Notes: a model not told the origin generated them from the letters alone. DNA of 34,210 bases from Salinicola peritrichatus (GCF_003206715.1 NZ_PZJU01000046.1:11762-45971); one strand, 5' to 3'. Counted from the stretch's first letter, positions 8,499-17,292 are shown. Translations and numbers: made by a program.

Positions 8499-9698
8499 TC
8501 AGGCCAGCGGGTCGGATTCGGGGTCGAGCTCGACCATCTGCCACGGCAGGCCCATCTCGCCGATGCGCTCCATGAACGGATCGGGATCGAGCTGTTCGAC
8601 GTTGAACACGCCCTCGCCCTTCCAGATGCCTTGCAGCATCAACATGGCGCCGGTCACCGCGGGCACGCCAGTGGTGTAGGAGATCGCCTGGGACTTGACT
8701 TCCTGGTAGCTCTTTTCATGATCGCAGATGTTGTAGATATACACCTTGCGACGCTTGCCATCCTTGATGCCGTCGAGGATCACGCCGATGTTGGTCTTGC
8801 CCTTGGTGCGCGGGCCGAGCGAGGCCGGGTCCGGCAGCACGCGCTTCAGGAACTGCAGCGGCGAAATCTCCACCCCGTCGATCTCGATCGGCTCGATATC
8901 GGTCATGCCGACGTTCTCGAGCACCTTGAGGTGGGTGATGTACTTCTCGGAGAAGGTCATCCAGAAACGGATGCGCTCCAGCCCCTTGATGTTGCGGGAC
9001 AGCGATTCCAGCTCCTCGTGGTAGAGCAGGTACATCTCCTTCTCGCCGATGCCGTCGAAGTCGAAGGTACGCTTTTCCGCCAGCGGCGCGGTCTCGATCC
9101 ACTCGCCCTTCTCCCAGTAACGGCCGTTCGCGGTGATTTCGCGAATGTTGATCTCCGGGTTGAAGTTGGTGGCGAACGGGTAGCCGTGGTCGCCGCCGTT
9201 GGCATCCAGAATATCGATTCGATGGATCTCGTCGAACAGGTTCTTCTGGCCGTAGGCGCAGTAGATGTTGGTCATGCCCGGATCGAAGCCGCAGCCCAGC
9301 GTGGCCATGTTGCCGGCCTTGGCGTAGCGCTCCTGGAACGCCCACTGCTCCTTGTACTCGAACTTGGCCTCGTCCGGGTGCTCGTAGTTGGCGGTATCCA
9401 GGTACGGCACGCCGGTGCGCAGGCAGGCCTCCATGATGGTCAGGTCCTGATACGGTAGCGCGACGTGGATCAGGACGTCCGGCTTGAACGACTCGATCAG
9501 CGCCACCAGGGCCTCGACGTCGTCGGCGTCGACCTGGGCGGTCTGGATGGAGCGCGGGAGTTGCTCGGCGATCGCCTTGCACTTCGCCTCGTTGCGGCTG
9601 GCGAGACAGATCTCGCTGAACACCTCGGGATGCTGCGCACACTTGTGAGTGACGACACCGCCGACGCCGCCGGCACCAATAATCAGGACTTTGCTCAT
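8499..9698 (-). CDS. Carboxynorspermidine/carboxyspermidine dehydrogenase (saccharopine-dehydrogenase family)
   Basis: 399 residues. N-terminal Rossmann motif VLIIGAGGVGGVVTHKCAQ; then the saccharopine-reductase-like core with HVALPYQDLTIMEACLRTGV, YLDTANYE, GCGFDPGMTNIYCAYG and LDANGGDHGYPFATNFNPEINIRE broken by short loops, and a C-terminal TTGVPAVTGAMLML. The enzyme couples L-aspartate semialdehyde with putrescine or diaminopropane using NADPH to form carboxyspermidine or carboxynorspermidine, which NspC decarboxylates. The product is known as CASDH/CANSDH; I give no symbol because usage varies. The start has GGAAGCG about 7 nt upstream. It is the first gene of the operon; a dyad at 9732-9745 in its upstream region may be an operator. 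Confidence 0.93.
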   Translation of the reverse strand: MSKVLIIGAGGVGGVVTHKCAQHPEVFSEICLASRNEAKCKAIAEQLPRSIQTAQVDADDVEALVALIESFKPDVLIHVALPYQDLTIMEACLRTGVPYLDTANYEHPDEAKFEYKEQWAFQERYAKAGNMATLGCGFDPGMTNIYCAYGQKNLFDEIHRIDILDANGGDHGYPFATNFNPEINIREITANGRYWEKGEWIETAPLAEKRTFDFDGIGEKEMYLLYHEELESLSRNIKGLERIRFWMTFSEKYITHLKVLENVGMTDIEPIEIDGVEISPLQFLKRVLPDPASLGPRTKGKTNIGVILDGIKDGKRRKVYIYNICDHEKSYQEVKSQAISYTTGVPAVTGAMLMLQGIWKGEGVFNVEQLDPDPFMERIGEMGLPWQMVELDPESDPLA

Positions 9699-9731
9699 GA
9701 GTTCGCTTCCAGATCGGGAAAAGTCAACAGT

Positions 9732-9745
9732 GATAAGGTCTTATC
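9732..9745. promoter_or_regulatory. Possible operator: 14-bp dyad upstream of the polyamine operon
   Basis: GATAAGGTCTTATC is a perfect 6-bp inverted repeat with a 2-bp centre, 34 bp upstream of the dehydrogenase start. Its position and the AT-rich arms fit a repressor or activator site overlapping the promoter, but no regulator is identified and no convincing -35/-10 pair was assigned. The rest of 9699-9953 showed nothing further. Confidence 0.3.
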
Positions 9746-9953
9746 GGTAGTGGGCAACTCAAAGCGCACCCCGACCCGATGCCACCCCGGTCTTGGTTTC
9801 CCGCCGGTCCGCCAAGGATCGACGAGAGGGCGCAGATAATGGCCTCGTCAAAGGCTGGCCTCAAGTCTTTTTCGCGTCAAATTCCGGCAAATTGTAGCGG
9901 CCGTAAGCGACAACCCGAAGACAGCGCGGCAACCGAGCCGACCGCCGGGAGAC

Positions 9954-10277
9954 TCAGCTCCTCGGCCCGAACAGAATCACGCCGGCACCGGTCAGGCAGA
10001 TCAGCGCGCCCGCGATGTCCCAACGATCGGGCAGACGCTGTTCGACCAGCCACAGCCACAGCAGCGACGTGACGATATAGATGCCGCCGTAAGCGGCGTA
10101 GGCCCGCCCCGCGTAGTCACTGTCGCTCAGCGTCAGCAGCCAGGCAAAGGCGATCAGGCTGACCACGCCGGGGATCAGCCACAACGGCGTCTTCTCCAGA
10201 CGCCACCAGGCCCAGAAAGCGAAACAACCGGCGATTTCCGCCAGCGCGGCGGCGCAGTAGATCAAGGGCGTGAGCAT
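9954..10277 (-). CDS. ynfA: YnfA/UPF0060 family small membrane protein
   Basis: 107 residues from ATG at 10277 ([20 protein letters not shown]), matching the usual YnfA length of ~108; the open frame extends upstream, but GGAAGG 9 nt before this ATG and family length decide the start. Four predicted membrane helices, with signature pieces [32 protein letters not shown] and [19 protein letters not shown]. The family is related to small multidrug-resistance transporters; in a few species a role in drug or cation efflux has been proposed, but its physiological substrate is not established. It is transcribed alone, divergent from the DUF2243 gene. Confidence 0.9.
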   Translation of the reverse strand: MLTPLIYCAAALAEIAGCFAFWAWWRLEKTPLWLIPGVVSLIAFAWLLTLSDSDYAGRAYAAYGGIYIVTSLLWLWLVEQRLPDRWDIAGALICLTGAGVILFGPRS

Positions 10278-10402
10278 TGTGGCTGGCCTTCCGAGGTGAC
10301 GTTGCGCCGCCACTCTAGCGCGACGGGGCGATGAACGCACCGCCGGCACACGCCATCGTCTACCCTGACTCTGACAGCCATCGATCGAAAGGAGTCAGGG
10401 CT

Positions 10403-10870
10403 TTGACGTATACACCGAGTCATCCCAACCGCAGGGCCACCCTGATCGCCGCGGCACTGCTCGGCGTCGGTTTCATGGCCGCCATCGACGAGGTCATCTT
10501 CCACCAGCTGCTGGCCTGGCACCATTTCGTCGAGACCGAGAGTTCGGCGCTGGCGCTGGCTTCCGACGGGTTGCTGCACACGCTGGAACTCGTCGTCCTG
10601 GTTGCCGGCGGCGCCGTGATGCTGCGCCTCCATGAAACCGGGCGTCACGCGCCGGGCTACCGGGGGGCCGGTTTCCTGTTGGGCATGGGCGGCTTCCAGC
10701 TGTTCGACGGCATCGTCGATCACAAGATCCTGCGGCTACACCAGGTCCGTTACGTGGACGACGTCTTGCCTTACGACATCGCCTGGAATCTGGCGGGGGT
10801 GGTGCTGTTGCTGGCGGGCGTCTGGCTTTACCGACGCGCGGCAGGCGGACGGGCGATCAGCCAGCGATGA
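10403..10870 (+). CDS. DUF2243 membrane protein (probable TTG start)
   Basis: The open frame reaches an ATG at 10331, but the TTG at 10403 has a strong Shine-Dalgarno (AAAGGAG, 8 nt upstream) and starts just before the first helix, so a 155-residue protein (from TYTPSHPNRRATLIAAALLG) is more likely than 179. Four hydrophobic helices are visible, with the family-like GVGFMAAIDEVIFHQLLAWHH broken across helix 1, GGFQLFDGIVDHKIL and YDIAWNLAGVVLLLAGVWL. The conserved His and Asp residues (HQLLAWHH, DGIVDHK) could bind metal, but the function of DUF2243 is unknown. Its stop overlaps the start of the CtaG-like gene (ATGA), so it likely works in cytochrome oxidase assembly or copper/haem handling; that is an inference from context. 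Confidence 0.8.
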   Translation: MTYTPSHPNRRATLIAAALLGVGFMAAIDEVIFHQLLAWHHFVETESSALALASDGLLHTLELVVLVAGGAVMLRLHETGRHAPGYRGAGFLLGMGGFQLFDGIVDHKILRLHQVRYVDDVLPYDIAWNLAGVVLLLAGVWLYRRAAGGRAISQR

Positions 10871-11631
10871 GCGTACTCGCCGGCGCCATGCTCGTAGCGC
10901 TCGCGCTCTATTTCCGGGGCACTTGGCGTCTGCGATCCCGTGGGCGTGCCTGGCCGCTCTGGCGCCCCACGATATTCGCCCTGGGAGCGCTGAGTGTCGT
11001 TGCCGTATTGAGCCCGCCCATCGCCTCCTGGGCTCACCACGATTTCCGGGGCCACATGCTGGTCCACCTGATCGTGGCGATGCTGGCACCGATCGGCCTG
11101 GTGTTCGCCGCCCCCGTCACCCTGGCGCTGAAGAACGTTCCGGCGGCGTGGGGTCGCGCCTGGGTAGCCCTGCTCGGCCACCCGTGGGTGCGTTTGCTTT
11201 GCCACCCCATCACGGCCGCCACTCTGGACGTTGGCGGTCTCTATCTGCTCTACCTCACCGGCCTGTACGGTTACATGCTGGAAACGCCGGCTTTCGCCGT
11301 CTGGCTACACTGGCACTTCCTGCTGGCGGGTTGTCTGTTCACGTGGGCGATCGCCGGTCCCGATCCGGCGCCGCGCCGGCCGTCGCTGCCGATGCGCTGC
11401 GCGACGCTGATAGCAGCAATGGTGGCTCATGGCGTACTGGCCAAGTGGATGTATCGCTTCCATTTTCCGCGCGAGGAAAGCCTGGCGGCGGTGCAGCAGG
11501 GGGCGGAGTGGATGTTCTATCTCGGCGAAGTTCCCGAGGCGATTCTCGTCTATGTGCTGTTGAGCCAGTGGCTACGGCGACGCTATCCGGCGACCCCATC
11601 ACGCCCGGAGTCGGACCCCGCCCTGCATTGA
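10867..11631 (+). CDS. CtaG-type (caa3) cytochrome c oxidase assembly protein
   Basis: 254 residues, with about seven predicted membrane helices, of the caa3_CtaG family (distinct from the copper chaperone CtaG/Cox11). Conserved pieces include PPIASWAHHDFRGHMLVHLI, MLAPIGLVFAAPVTLALK, LHWHFLLAGCLFTWAIAGPDP and AHGVLAKWMYRF, rich in membrane-embedded histidines that could bind copper. In Bacillus the family is needed for active caa3 oxidase; in proteobacteria the target oxidase is less certain. Translationally coupled to the DUF2243 gene by a 4-bp overlap. No oxidase structural genes are in this window, so this pair acts on an oxidase encoded elsewhere. Confidence 0.85.
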   Translation: MSVLAGAMLVALALYFRGTWRLRSRGRAWPLWRPTIFALGALSVVAVLSPPIASWAHHDFRGHMLVHLIVAMLAPIGLVFAAPVTLALKNVPAAWGRAWVALLGHPWVRLLCHPITAATLDVGGLYLLYLTGLYGYMLETPAFAVWLHWHFLLAGCLFTWAIAGPDPAPRRPSLPMRCATLIAAMVAHGVLAKWMYRFHFPREESLAAVQQGAEWMFYLGEVPEAILVYVLLSQWLRRRYPATPSRPESDPALH

Positions 11632-11640
11632 TGCGCTTTA

Positions 11641-11798
11641 GGGAGACGCTGATTTATTGCTGCGCTCGATATCTTGATCGCCGACGGCGCTGGTGCGCCA
11701 GCCCGGTCAAAATCCTCATTTAACACCGCGTAAACTCCGGTTCTTGCGCTCCGGCGGCGACCAACCTCTCATCGCTCGCGACATGAATCAGTGCCTCC
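11641..11798 (-). repeat. Diverged, inverted copy of the palindromic repeat at 13361-13502
   Basis: The 19 bases at 11735-11753 match the reverse complement of 13406-13424 at 18 of 19 positions. Collinear with it are an AATCCTCA block (11711-11718), a left end GGGAGACGCTGATTTATT resembling the other copy's end GGAAACGCTGAATAAAT, and a TCATC..GCTCGC..GA..ATCAG right part. The copy is degenerate and its borders are approximate. It lies between ctaG-like and arsR, in opposite orientation to the copy after arsH. Confidence 0.6.
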
Positions 11799-11809
11799 TC
11801 AGGAGAGCG

Positions 11810-11847
11810 TTGCGCTTCGCATAACGTGTCTATATTCTTGGACATAT
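11810..11847 (+). promoter_or_regulatory. Candidate arsR promoter/operator
   Basis: TTGCGC (11810-11815) and TATATT (11831-11836) make a weak -35/-10 pair with a short 15-bp spacer. The -10 overlaps an imperfect dyad ATAT-N8-ATAT (11832-11847) that runs into the arsR start codon. ArsR repressors normally bind dyads over the promoter of their own operon, so this is the likely operator. The mRNA leader would be very short. Confidence 0.3.
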
Positions 11848-12211
11848 GGAAATATCAAGCGTGATCGAAAGCTTCGCCGCCCTGTCCCAGGAGACACGCC
11901 TGGAGGCCTTTCGCCTGCTGGTGAAGCATGAACCCGAAGGGCTGGCCGCTGGCGAAATCGCGCGACGACTAGCGGTTCCTCACAACACCCTGTCCGCCCA
12001 CCTCGCGGTGCTGGCGCGCGCGGGCTGGGTCTTCTCCCGTCGCCAGGGTCGCTCGGTCATCTATCGCGCCGACCTCGGTCACGTGCAGGAGACGATCCGC
12101 TTCCTGGTACAGGATTGCTGCGCCGGCCATCCGCAAGTCTGCGAACCACTGGCGACATCCCTGATCGCCTGCTCAACCAGCCAGGACAATGTCGGTCGAG
12201 ACAATGAATGA
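11846..12211 (+). CDS. arsR: ArsR-type arsenic-responsive repressor
   Basis: 121 residues. Winged helix-turn-helix: FAALSQETRLEAFRLLVKH, then GEIARRLAVPHNTLSAHLAVL (recognition helix ~45-58) and the wing VFSRRQGRSVIYRA. It lacks the ELCVC motif of the R773 ArsR in the DNA-binding helix; instead cysteines C91, C92 and C99 sit C-terminally (DCCAGHPQVCE). That is the arrangement known from Acidithiobacillus ferrooxidans-type ArsR, where three C-terminal cysteines bind As(III) and release DNA. First gene of arsRCH(B); its last codons overlap the Shine-Dalgarno of arsC. It should repress the locus until arsenite or antimonite is bound. Confidence 0.92.
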   Translation: MEISSVIESFAALSQETRLEAFRLLVKHEPEGLAAGEIARRLAVPHNTLSAHLAVLARAGWVFSRRQGRSVIYRADLGHVQETIRFLVQDCCAGHPQVCEPLATSLIACSTSQDNVGRDNE

Positions 12212-12218
12212 GGTCATC

Positions 12219-12632
12219 ATGCGCCCCTTGATCTATCACAACCCCGCCTGCGGCACCTCGCGCAACACCTTGGCGATGATCGAAGCCTCGGGAGAGCAGC
12301 CCGAGGTCATCGAGTACCTCGAGACGCCACCCAGCCGCCAACGCCTGGTCGAGCTGCTGGCGATGATGGGCATCCCCCCACGGGAGTTGCTGCGACGCAA
12401 GGGCACCCCCTACGACGAGCTCAATCTCGACGATCCCGCCTTGAGCGACGATCAATTGATCGACGCCATGATGACGCATCCGATCCTGATCAACCGGCCG
12501 ATCGTCGTCACTACCAAGGGCGCCCGCCTCTGTCGCCCATCGGAGCGTGTGCTGGATCTGCTCGACAATCCCGTCGCCACCTTCACCAAGGAGGATGGCG
12601 AGGTGGTTCGTCACTCGGGGGGCGAGTCATGA
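12219..12632 (+). CDS. arsC: Glutaredoxin-dependent arsenate reductase
   Basis: 137 residues from ATG at 12219, which has GAGG 5 nt upstream and aligns with the start of the E. coli enzyme; in-frame ATGs at 12189 and 12204 overlap arsR and have poorer sites. [12 protein letters not shown] carries the catalytic cysteine C11, and ILINRPIVV and RLCRPSE provide the oxyanion-binding arginines; TKEDGE lies at the C-terminus. The enzyme reduces arsenate to arsenite with glutathione and glutaredoxin in the cytosol, making the substrate for ArsB. It sits between arsR and arsH, overlapping arsH by 4 bp (ATGA). Confidence 0.95.
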   Translation: MRPLIYHNPACGTSRNTLAMIEASGEQPEVIEYLETPPSRQRLVELLAMMGIPPRELLRRKGTPYDELNLDDPALSDDQLIDAMMTHPILINRPIVVTTKGARLCRPSERVLDLLDNPVATFTKEDGEVVRHSGGES

Positions 12633-13360
12633 GCCGAGTGGCCACGCTGGAAGAGCTGCCCAACATCGATCCCGCCAGGCTGCACCCCATCGATGTAGAG
12701 GCGCTGGCCGGCCCCGATGCTCCCCGCCACCCGCCGCGCATCCTGGTGCTCTACGGTTCGCTGCGCGAGCGCTCCTACTCGCGCCTGGTCAGCGAAGAGG
12801 CCGGTCGGCTGCTGCGCTGGTATGGCTGCGAGGTGCGCGCTTTCGACCCTGCCGGCTTGCCGCTGCCGGACGGCGCCGAGGCGGACCATCCCAAGGTCAA
12901 GGAACTGCGCGAGCTGGCCGAGTGGTCGGAGGGCATGGTCTGGGTCAGCCCGGAGCGTCACGGCGCCATGACCGGGATCATGAAGGCGCAGATCGACTGG
13001 ATTCCGCTCGCGCTCGGTGGCGTGCGCCCGACCCAGGGCAAGACGCTGGCGGTGATGGAAGTCTCCGGCGGCAGCCAGAGTTTCAACGCGGTCAACCAGC
13101 TGCGCATTCTCGGTCGCTGGATGCGCATGCTGACGATCCCCAACCAGTCCTCGGTACCCAAGGCATTCACCGAATTCGACGAAGACGGCCGCATGAAGCC
13201 ATCACCACTCTACCTGCGCATCGTCGACGTGTGCGAGGAGCTGGTCAAGTTCACCTGGCTGACTCGCGGCCGCTCGGCCTATCTCACCGATCGCTATTCG
13301 GAACGCGTGGAGAGCGCCGAAGCCGTCTCGCGCCGCGTCAATCAAAAAGAAACGATTTAA
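12629..13360 (+). CDS. arsH: ArsH NADPH-dependent FMN reductase/organoarsenical oxidase
   Basis: 243 residues of the flavodoxin-like NADPH:FMN oxidoreductase family. The FMN phosphate loop is [17 protein letters not shown] (about residues 42-58), followed by [20 protein letters not shown] and [13 protein letters not shown]. ArsH oxidises trivalent methyl- and aryl-arsenicals to less toxic pentavalent forms and can reduce quinones or metals in vitro. It is translationally coupled to arsC (ATGA overlap) with GGGGGGCGAG upstream. Its TAA stop at 13358-13360 directly abuts a 142-bp palindromic repeat, an unusual arrangement inside an operon. Confidence 0.94.
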   Translation: MSRVATLEELPNIDPARLHPIDVEALAGPDAPRHPPRILVLYGSLRERSYSRLVSEEAGRLLRWYGCEVRAFDPAGLPLPDGAEADHPKVKELRELAEWSEGMVWVSPERHGAMTGIMKAQIDWIPLALGGVRPTQGKTLAVMEVSGGSQSFNAVNQLRILGRWMRMLTIPNQSSVPKAFTEFDEDGRMKPSPLYLRIVDVCEELVKFTWLTRGRSAYLTDRYSERVESAEAVSRRVNQKETI

Positions 13361-13502
13361 GGAAACGCTGAATAAATCGGCGAGCAGGATGAAGCGCAAG
13401 GCGCACGGAGCGCAGGAACCGGAGCCTATGGGGTATAGGTGAGGATTCCGAGCACCGCGCAACGCAGCGATTCGCCTGCGCAGCCATTTATGCCGTGTTT
13501 CC
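13361..13502 (+). repeat. 142-bp palindromic (MITE/REP-like) element between arsH and arsB
   Basis: The ends are imperfect inverted repeats: GGAAACGCTGAATAAAT (13361-13377) against the complement of 13486-13502 (13 of 17 match). The interior is also largely self-complementary, with a central hairpin GGAA...CCTAT-GGGGT-ATAGG...TTCC (13415-13449). No open frame is present. It begins at the base after the arsH stop and ends 2 bp before the AAGGAG of arsB, so the mRNA would fold into a long cruciform-like hairpin. An inverted, diverged copy lies at 11641-11798. I believe similar palindromes recur in Halomonadaceae intergenic regions, but that is from memory and unchecked. Confidence 0.75.
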
Positions 13503-13517
13503 TTCAAGGAGATCGAC

Positions 13518-14828
13518 ATGCTGGCCTTGGCCATCTTCATCGTTACCCTGGGGCTGGTGATCTGGCAACCCCGGGGGCTGGGTATCGGCTGGAGCGCGCT
13601 CGGTGGCGCGCTGGTCGCGCTGCTCACCGGCGTGGTGCAGTGGACGGATGTCGGCGTGGTGTGGCATATCGTGTGGGACGCGACCTTCACCTTCGTGGCG
13701 CTGATCGTGATCTCGCTGCTGCTGGACGAGGCCGGCTTCTTTGCCTGGGCCGCACTGCACGTGGCGCGCTGGGGCAACGGCCGGGGACACCTGCTGTTCC
13801 CGCTGGTCATCGTCCTCGGTGCCGTCATCGCGGCCGTGTTCGCCAACGACGGCGCGGCGCTGCTGCTCACGCCCATCGTGCTGGCGATCCTGCTGCGGCT
13901 GGATTTTTCACCGCCGGCGGCGCTGGCGTTCATCATCGCCACCGGCTTCGTGGCCGACTCCACCAGCCTGCCGCTGATCATCTCCAACCTGGTCAATATC
14001 GTCAGCGCCAACTTCTTCGACATCTCCTTCTCGCGTTATGCCCTGGTCATGGTGCCGGTCGATCTGGTGTCGCTGGTGGCGACCCTCATCGTGCTGTGGA
14101 TCACCTTCGGCCGGCGGGTACCGCGTCGCTATTCACTGGCGCGCCTCGATTCGCCGGCTTCGGCCATCCGCGATCCGCTGGTCTTCCGCACCGCCTTCCC
14201 GCTGCTCGGTGTGTTGCTGGTCGCCTATTTCGTTACCGCGCGCTGGGGTGTTCCCATCGCGCTGGTCACGGGCGCGGCCGCCGTGGCGCTGATGGCCGTC
14301 GCGGGACGCTGGTGGCGCGGTGGAAACGGTGCCGTGGTCTCGGTGGGTGTGGCACTGAAGAATGCCCCGTGGCAGATCGTGTGGTTCTCGATCGGCATGT
14401 ACCTGGTGGTCTACGGGCTCGGCAACGCTGGCCTGACGACGTTAGCCGCCGGCGTGCTGGAGTGGCTGGCCGGCCAGGGCCATCTGGTGGCGACGGTCGG
14501 CACTGGCTTCGTCACCGCGCTGCTGGCCGCGGTGATGAACAACATGCCTTCGACCCTGGTCGGCGCGCTGGCCATCGATCAGGCGCAACTGCCACCGCTG
14601 ACCCGCGAAGCGATGATCTACGCCAACGTCATCGGTAACGATCTCGGCCCCAAGTTCACGCCGATCGGCAGCCTCGCGACACTGCTCTGGCTCCACGTGC
14701 TGGCCACCAAGGGGCAGCGCATCGGTTGGGGACGCTACATGAAGATCGGCCTGCTGATCACGCCGCCGGTACTGCTGGTCACGTTGCTAGCACTCGCGCT
14801 CTGGCTGCCGCTGGCGCCCGGAGCGTGA
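13518..14828 (+). CDS. arsB: ArsB-type arsenite/antimonite efflux permease
   Basis: 436 residues with about 12 hydrophobic helices, typical ArsB length (~430). Family blocks are ANDGAALLLTPIVLAILL, ADSTSLPLIISNLVNIVSA, MNNMPSTLVGALAID and VIGNDLGPKFTPIGSLATLL broken in my reading near residue 375-395. It expels arsenite across the inner membrane using the proton gradient; no ArsA ATPase is encoded here, so it should work as a secondary carrier. AAGGAG lies 7 nt upstream of the ATG. It is separated from arsH by the 142-bp repeat and may be cotranscribed with it, or weakly attenuated by that hairpin. A terminator follows at 14867-14890. Confidence 0.94.
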   Translation: MLALAIFIVTLGLVIWQPRGLGIGWSALGGALVALLTGVVQWTDVGVVWHIVWDATFTFVALIVISLLLDEAGFFAWAALHVARWGNGRGHLLFPLVIVLGAVIAAVFANDGAALLLTPIVLAILLRLDFSPPAALAFIIATGFVADSTSLPLIISNLVNIVSANFFDISFSRYALVMVPVDLVSLVATLIVLWITFGRRVPRRYSLARLDSPASAIRDPLVFRTAFPLLGVLLVAYFVTARWGVPIALVTGAAAVALMAVAGRWWRGGNGAVVSVGVALKNAPWQIVWFSIGMYLVVYGLGNAGLTTLAAGVLEWLAGQGHLVATVGTGFVTALLAAVMNNMPSTLVGALAIDQAQLPPLTREAMIYANVIGNDLGPKFTPIGSLATLLWLHVLATKGQRIGWGRYMKIGLLITPPVLLVTLLALALWLPLAPGA

Positions 14829-14866
14829 AGATCCGCTCCAGTCCCGACAGGAAAGCCAATGTAAAG

Positions 14867-14890
14867 CAAGCCGGGTACGAGCCCGGCTTG
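14867..14890. terminator. Bidirectional terminator between arsB and rsmJ
   Basis: Perfect 9-bp stem CAAGCCGGG / CCCGGCTTG with a 6-nt loop in the 75-bp gap between two convergent genes. The plus-strand side is followed by TTCATTTT, the minus-strand side by a poorer CTTTACATT, so it probably serves arsB better than rsmJ. Confidence 0.7.
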
Positions 14891-14903
14891 TTCATTTTCC
14901 GCA

Positions 14904-15674
14904 TCACGGTTTCAACGAGCGATGCACGTAGAGGTCGTAGCGGCTGGTCTTGCCTTCCAGCACGTGCTGCGGCGCGGGCCCGTCGATCGGCGGCGCCTTG
15001 CGCGGACGCTTGACCACCACGCGATGCGTGGCGACGTCCAGCGCGGCTTCCAACAGGCGCGGCGCGTCGTCGTCATCGCCGGCCAGCTCGCGGAAGAGCC
15101 GCATCTCCTTCTTGACCAACGCCGACTTCTCGCGATGCGGGAACATCGGATCGAGATGGACCACCTGCGGTTGATGCGGCCACTCGGCGATGGCCGAGCC
15201 CAGCGCGGCGGCGCTGTCGGCATGACACAGCGCAAGCCGCGCAACGATATCGGCGACCTCGGGATCGACCGCTGCGCGCTGCAGCGCATCTTCGAGCAGG
15301 GCATGGATGGCGGCCACCCGCTCGACCATCAGCACCTCGGCACCGAGGCTGGCGAGCACGAAGGCATCGCGACCCAGCCCCGCCGTCGCATCCACTATCT
15401 GTGGGACGACGCCCTTGCCGAAGCCGCAGGCGCGAGCGACCAACTGACCGCGCCCGCCGCCGAAGCGGCGCCGATGCGCCACCGCGCCGGAAACGAAATC
15501 CACGCGCACGGGATGGCCATGGCGGCGCGGGTCGCCGGCGATCTCCAGACCCGCCTCGGAAGCCTGCAACGCGAGGCCTTCCGTCGCGGGCGTCGCCTGC
15601 CAGGGCAGACCATAGCGCTCGGCCAGCGCACGCAACGGCTCGCCGACGACGGTGATAAGGCCGACCTCGCTCAT
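14904..15674 (-). CDS. rsmJ: 16S rRNA (guanine1516-N2)-methyltransferase
   Basis: 256 residues from ATG at 15674, which overlaps the uppP stop (ATGA); the frame stays open far upstream only because it shadows uppP. SAM-binding motif [20 protein letters not shown] around residues 98-117, acidic strand end VLMVER, and the catalytic-type [19 protein letters not shown]. RsmJ methylates N2 of G1516 in helix 45 of 16S rRNA. The N-terminal [12 protein letters not shown] and the C-terminal YDLYVHRS fit the family (~250 residues). It is translationally coupled to uppP, an unrelated function; the pairing probably reflects a housekeeping operon. Confidence 0.9.
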   Translation of the reverse strand: MSEVGLITVVGEPLRALAERYGLPWQATPATEGLALQASEAGLEIAGDPRRHGHPVRVDFVSGAVAHRRRFGGGRGQLVARACGFGKGVVPQIVDATAGLGRDAFVLASLGAEVLMVERVAAIHALLEDALQRAAVDPEVADIVARLALCHADSAAALGSAIAEWPHQPQVVHLDPMFPHREKSALVKKEMRLFRELAGDDDDAPRLLEAALDVATHRVVVKRPRKAPPIDGPAPQHVLEGKTSRYDLYVHRSLKP

Positions 15675-16468
15675 ACCGCCCAGATAAAGAGCACCACGCC
15701 CAACAACAGGCGGTAGATGACGAACGGCAGCATGCCGATCTTGTCCAGCGCAACCAGGAACAGCTTGATACACAGCCAGGCGGCGATGAACGAAAACACC
15801 ACGCCAAGCAGGATTTCGTGCCACTGGGTCGCGGTGCCTGCCTGTGCCAGTTCGATCCCCTTCAGGGAACCGGCGGCCAGAATCAGCGGAATCGACAGCA
15901 GGAAGGAGAAGCGTGCCGCCGCCTGACGGGTGAAGCCCAGCATCAGTGCGGCGGTCATGGTAATTCCCGAACGCGAGGTGCCGGGAATCAGCGCGATGGC
16001 CTGCGCCAGCCCGATCAGCAACGCGGACTTGGGCGTCATCCTCTCGATCTCCTGCGTGCGGCTGCCACGGGCATCGGCGATCGCCAGCAGGATACCGAAG
16101 ACGATCGTCGTCGTCGCGATCACCACCACCGAGCGGCCGGCCGTCTCGACCCAATCCTCGACCAGCAGCCCGAAGATCACGGCAGGGATCGTGCCGATGA
16201 TGATCGCCCAGCCCAAGCGACTCTCCGGCGTCTGCCCGCGTTCGCCGAACTGAGTGAACCAGGCGTGCAGAATGCGCCAGACCTCATGGCGAAACGCGAA
16301 CAGTACCGCGCCGAGCGAACCGATATGCACGGCCACGTCGAAGGCCAGCCCTTGATCGGACCAGCCCAGCAATTGCGATGGAAGAATGAGGTGTGCGGAG
16401 GAGGAAATGGGTAGAAATTCGGTCAAGCCCTGGATCAAGGCCAGGGCCACCAGATGCAACACATCCAT
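15671..16468 (-). CDS. uppP: Undecaprenyl-diphosphate phosphatase (UppP/BacA)
   Basis: 265 residues with about eight membrane helices. The two catalytic/phosphate-binding blocks are present: [16 protein letters not shown] (residues ~14-29) and [17 protein letters not shown] (~160-176). The enzyme dephosphorylates undecaprenyl diphosphate on the outer face of the inner membrane, recycling the lipid carrier for peptidoglycan and O-antigen, and gives bacitracin tolerance. AGGA lies 12 nt upstream, a rather long spacing. It follows tsaB on the same strand after 48 bp and overlaps rsmJ by 4 bp. Confidence 0.95.
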   Translation of the reverse strand: MDVLHLVALALIQGLTEFLPISSSAHLILPSQLLGWSDQGLAFDVAVHIGSLGAVLFAFRHEVWRILHAWFTQFGERGQTPESRLGWAIIIGTIPAVIFGLLVEDWVETAGRSVVVIATTTIVFGILLAIADARGSRTQEIERMTPKSALLIGLAQAIALIPGTSRSGITMTAALMLGFTRQAAARFSFLLSIPLILAAGSLKGIELAQAGTATQWHEILLGVVFSFIAAWLCIKLFLVALDKIGMLPFVIYRLLLGVVLFIWAV

Positions 16469-16516
16469 TGTCGTTGGGTATCCTTTTCGATGAGGCTTCG
16501 ATGGTGCCTCGGTCGT

Positions 16517-17206
<690 letters not shown>

Positions 17207-17270
17207 CGATTTCCCGGGGTGACAGCAAAAAGTGGCGGCGATTATACCGCCAACGGGGAACGGAAACGAT

Positions 17271-17292
17271 CGCTCCGCCGGGTGGCGGAGCG
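17271..17292 (-). terminator. Hairpin after adk, probable intrinsic (possibly leaky) terminator
   Basis: Perfect 9-bp GC-rich stem CGCTCCGCC / GGCGGAGCG with a 4-nt loop, 15 bp past the adk stop on the minus strand. It is followed by ATCGTTTCC, a poor U-tract, so it may attenuate rather than stop transcription into tsaB. Confidence 0.55.

Noticed and set aside
7231-8679. 482-residue plus-strand frame opposite nspC
   Set aside because: No domain; the opposite strand encodes NspC with PLP lysine and catalytic cysteine.
15675-16154. Upstream extension of the rsmJ frame to 416 residues, suggesting a fusion
   Set aside because: The extension lies fully within uppP in another frame, and the ATGA overlap at 15671-15674 is a normal coupled start.
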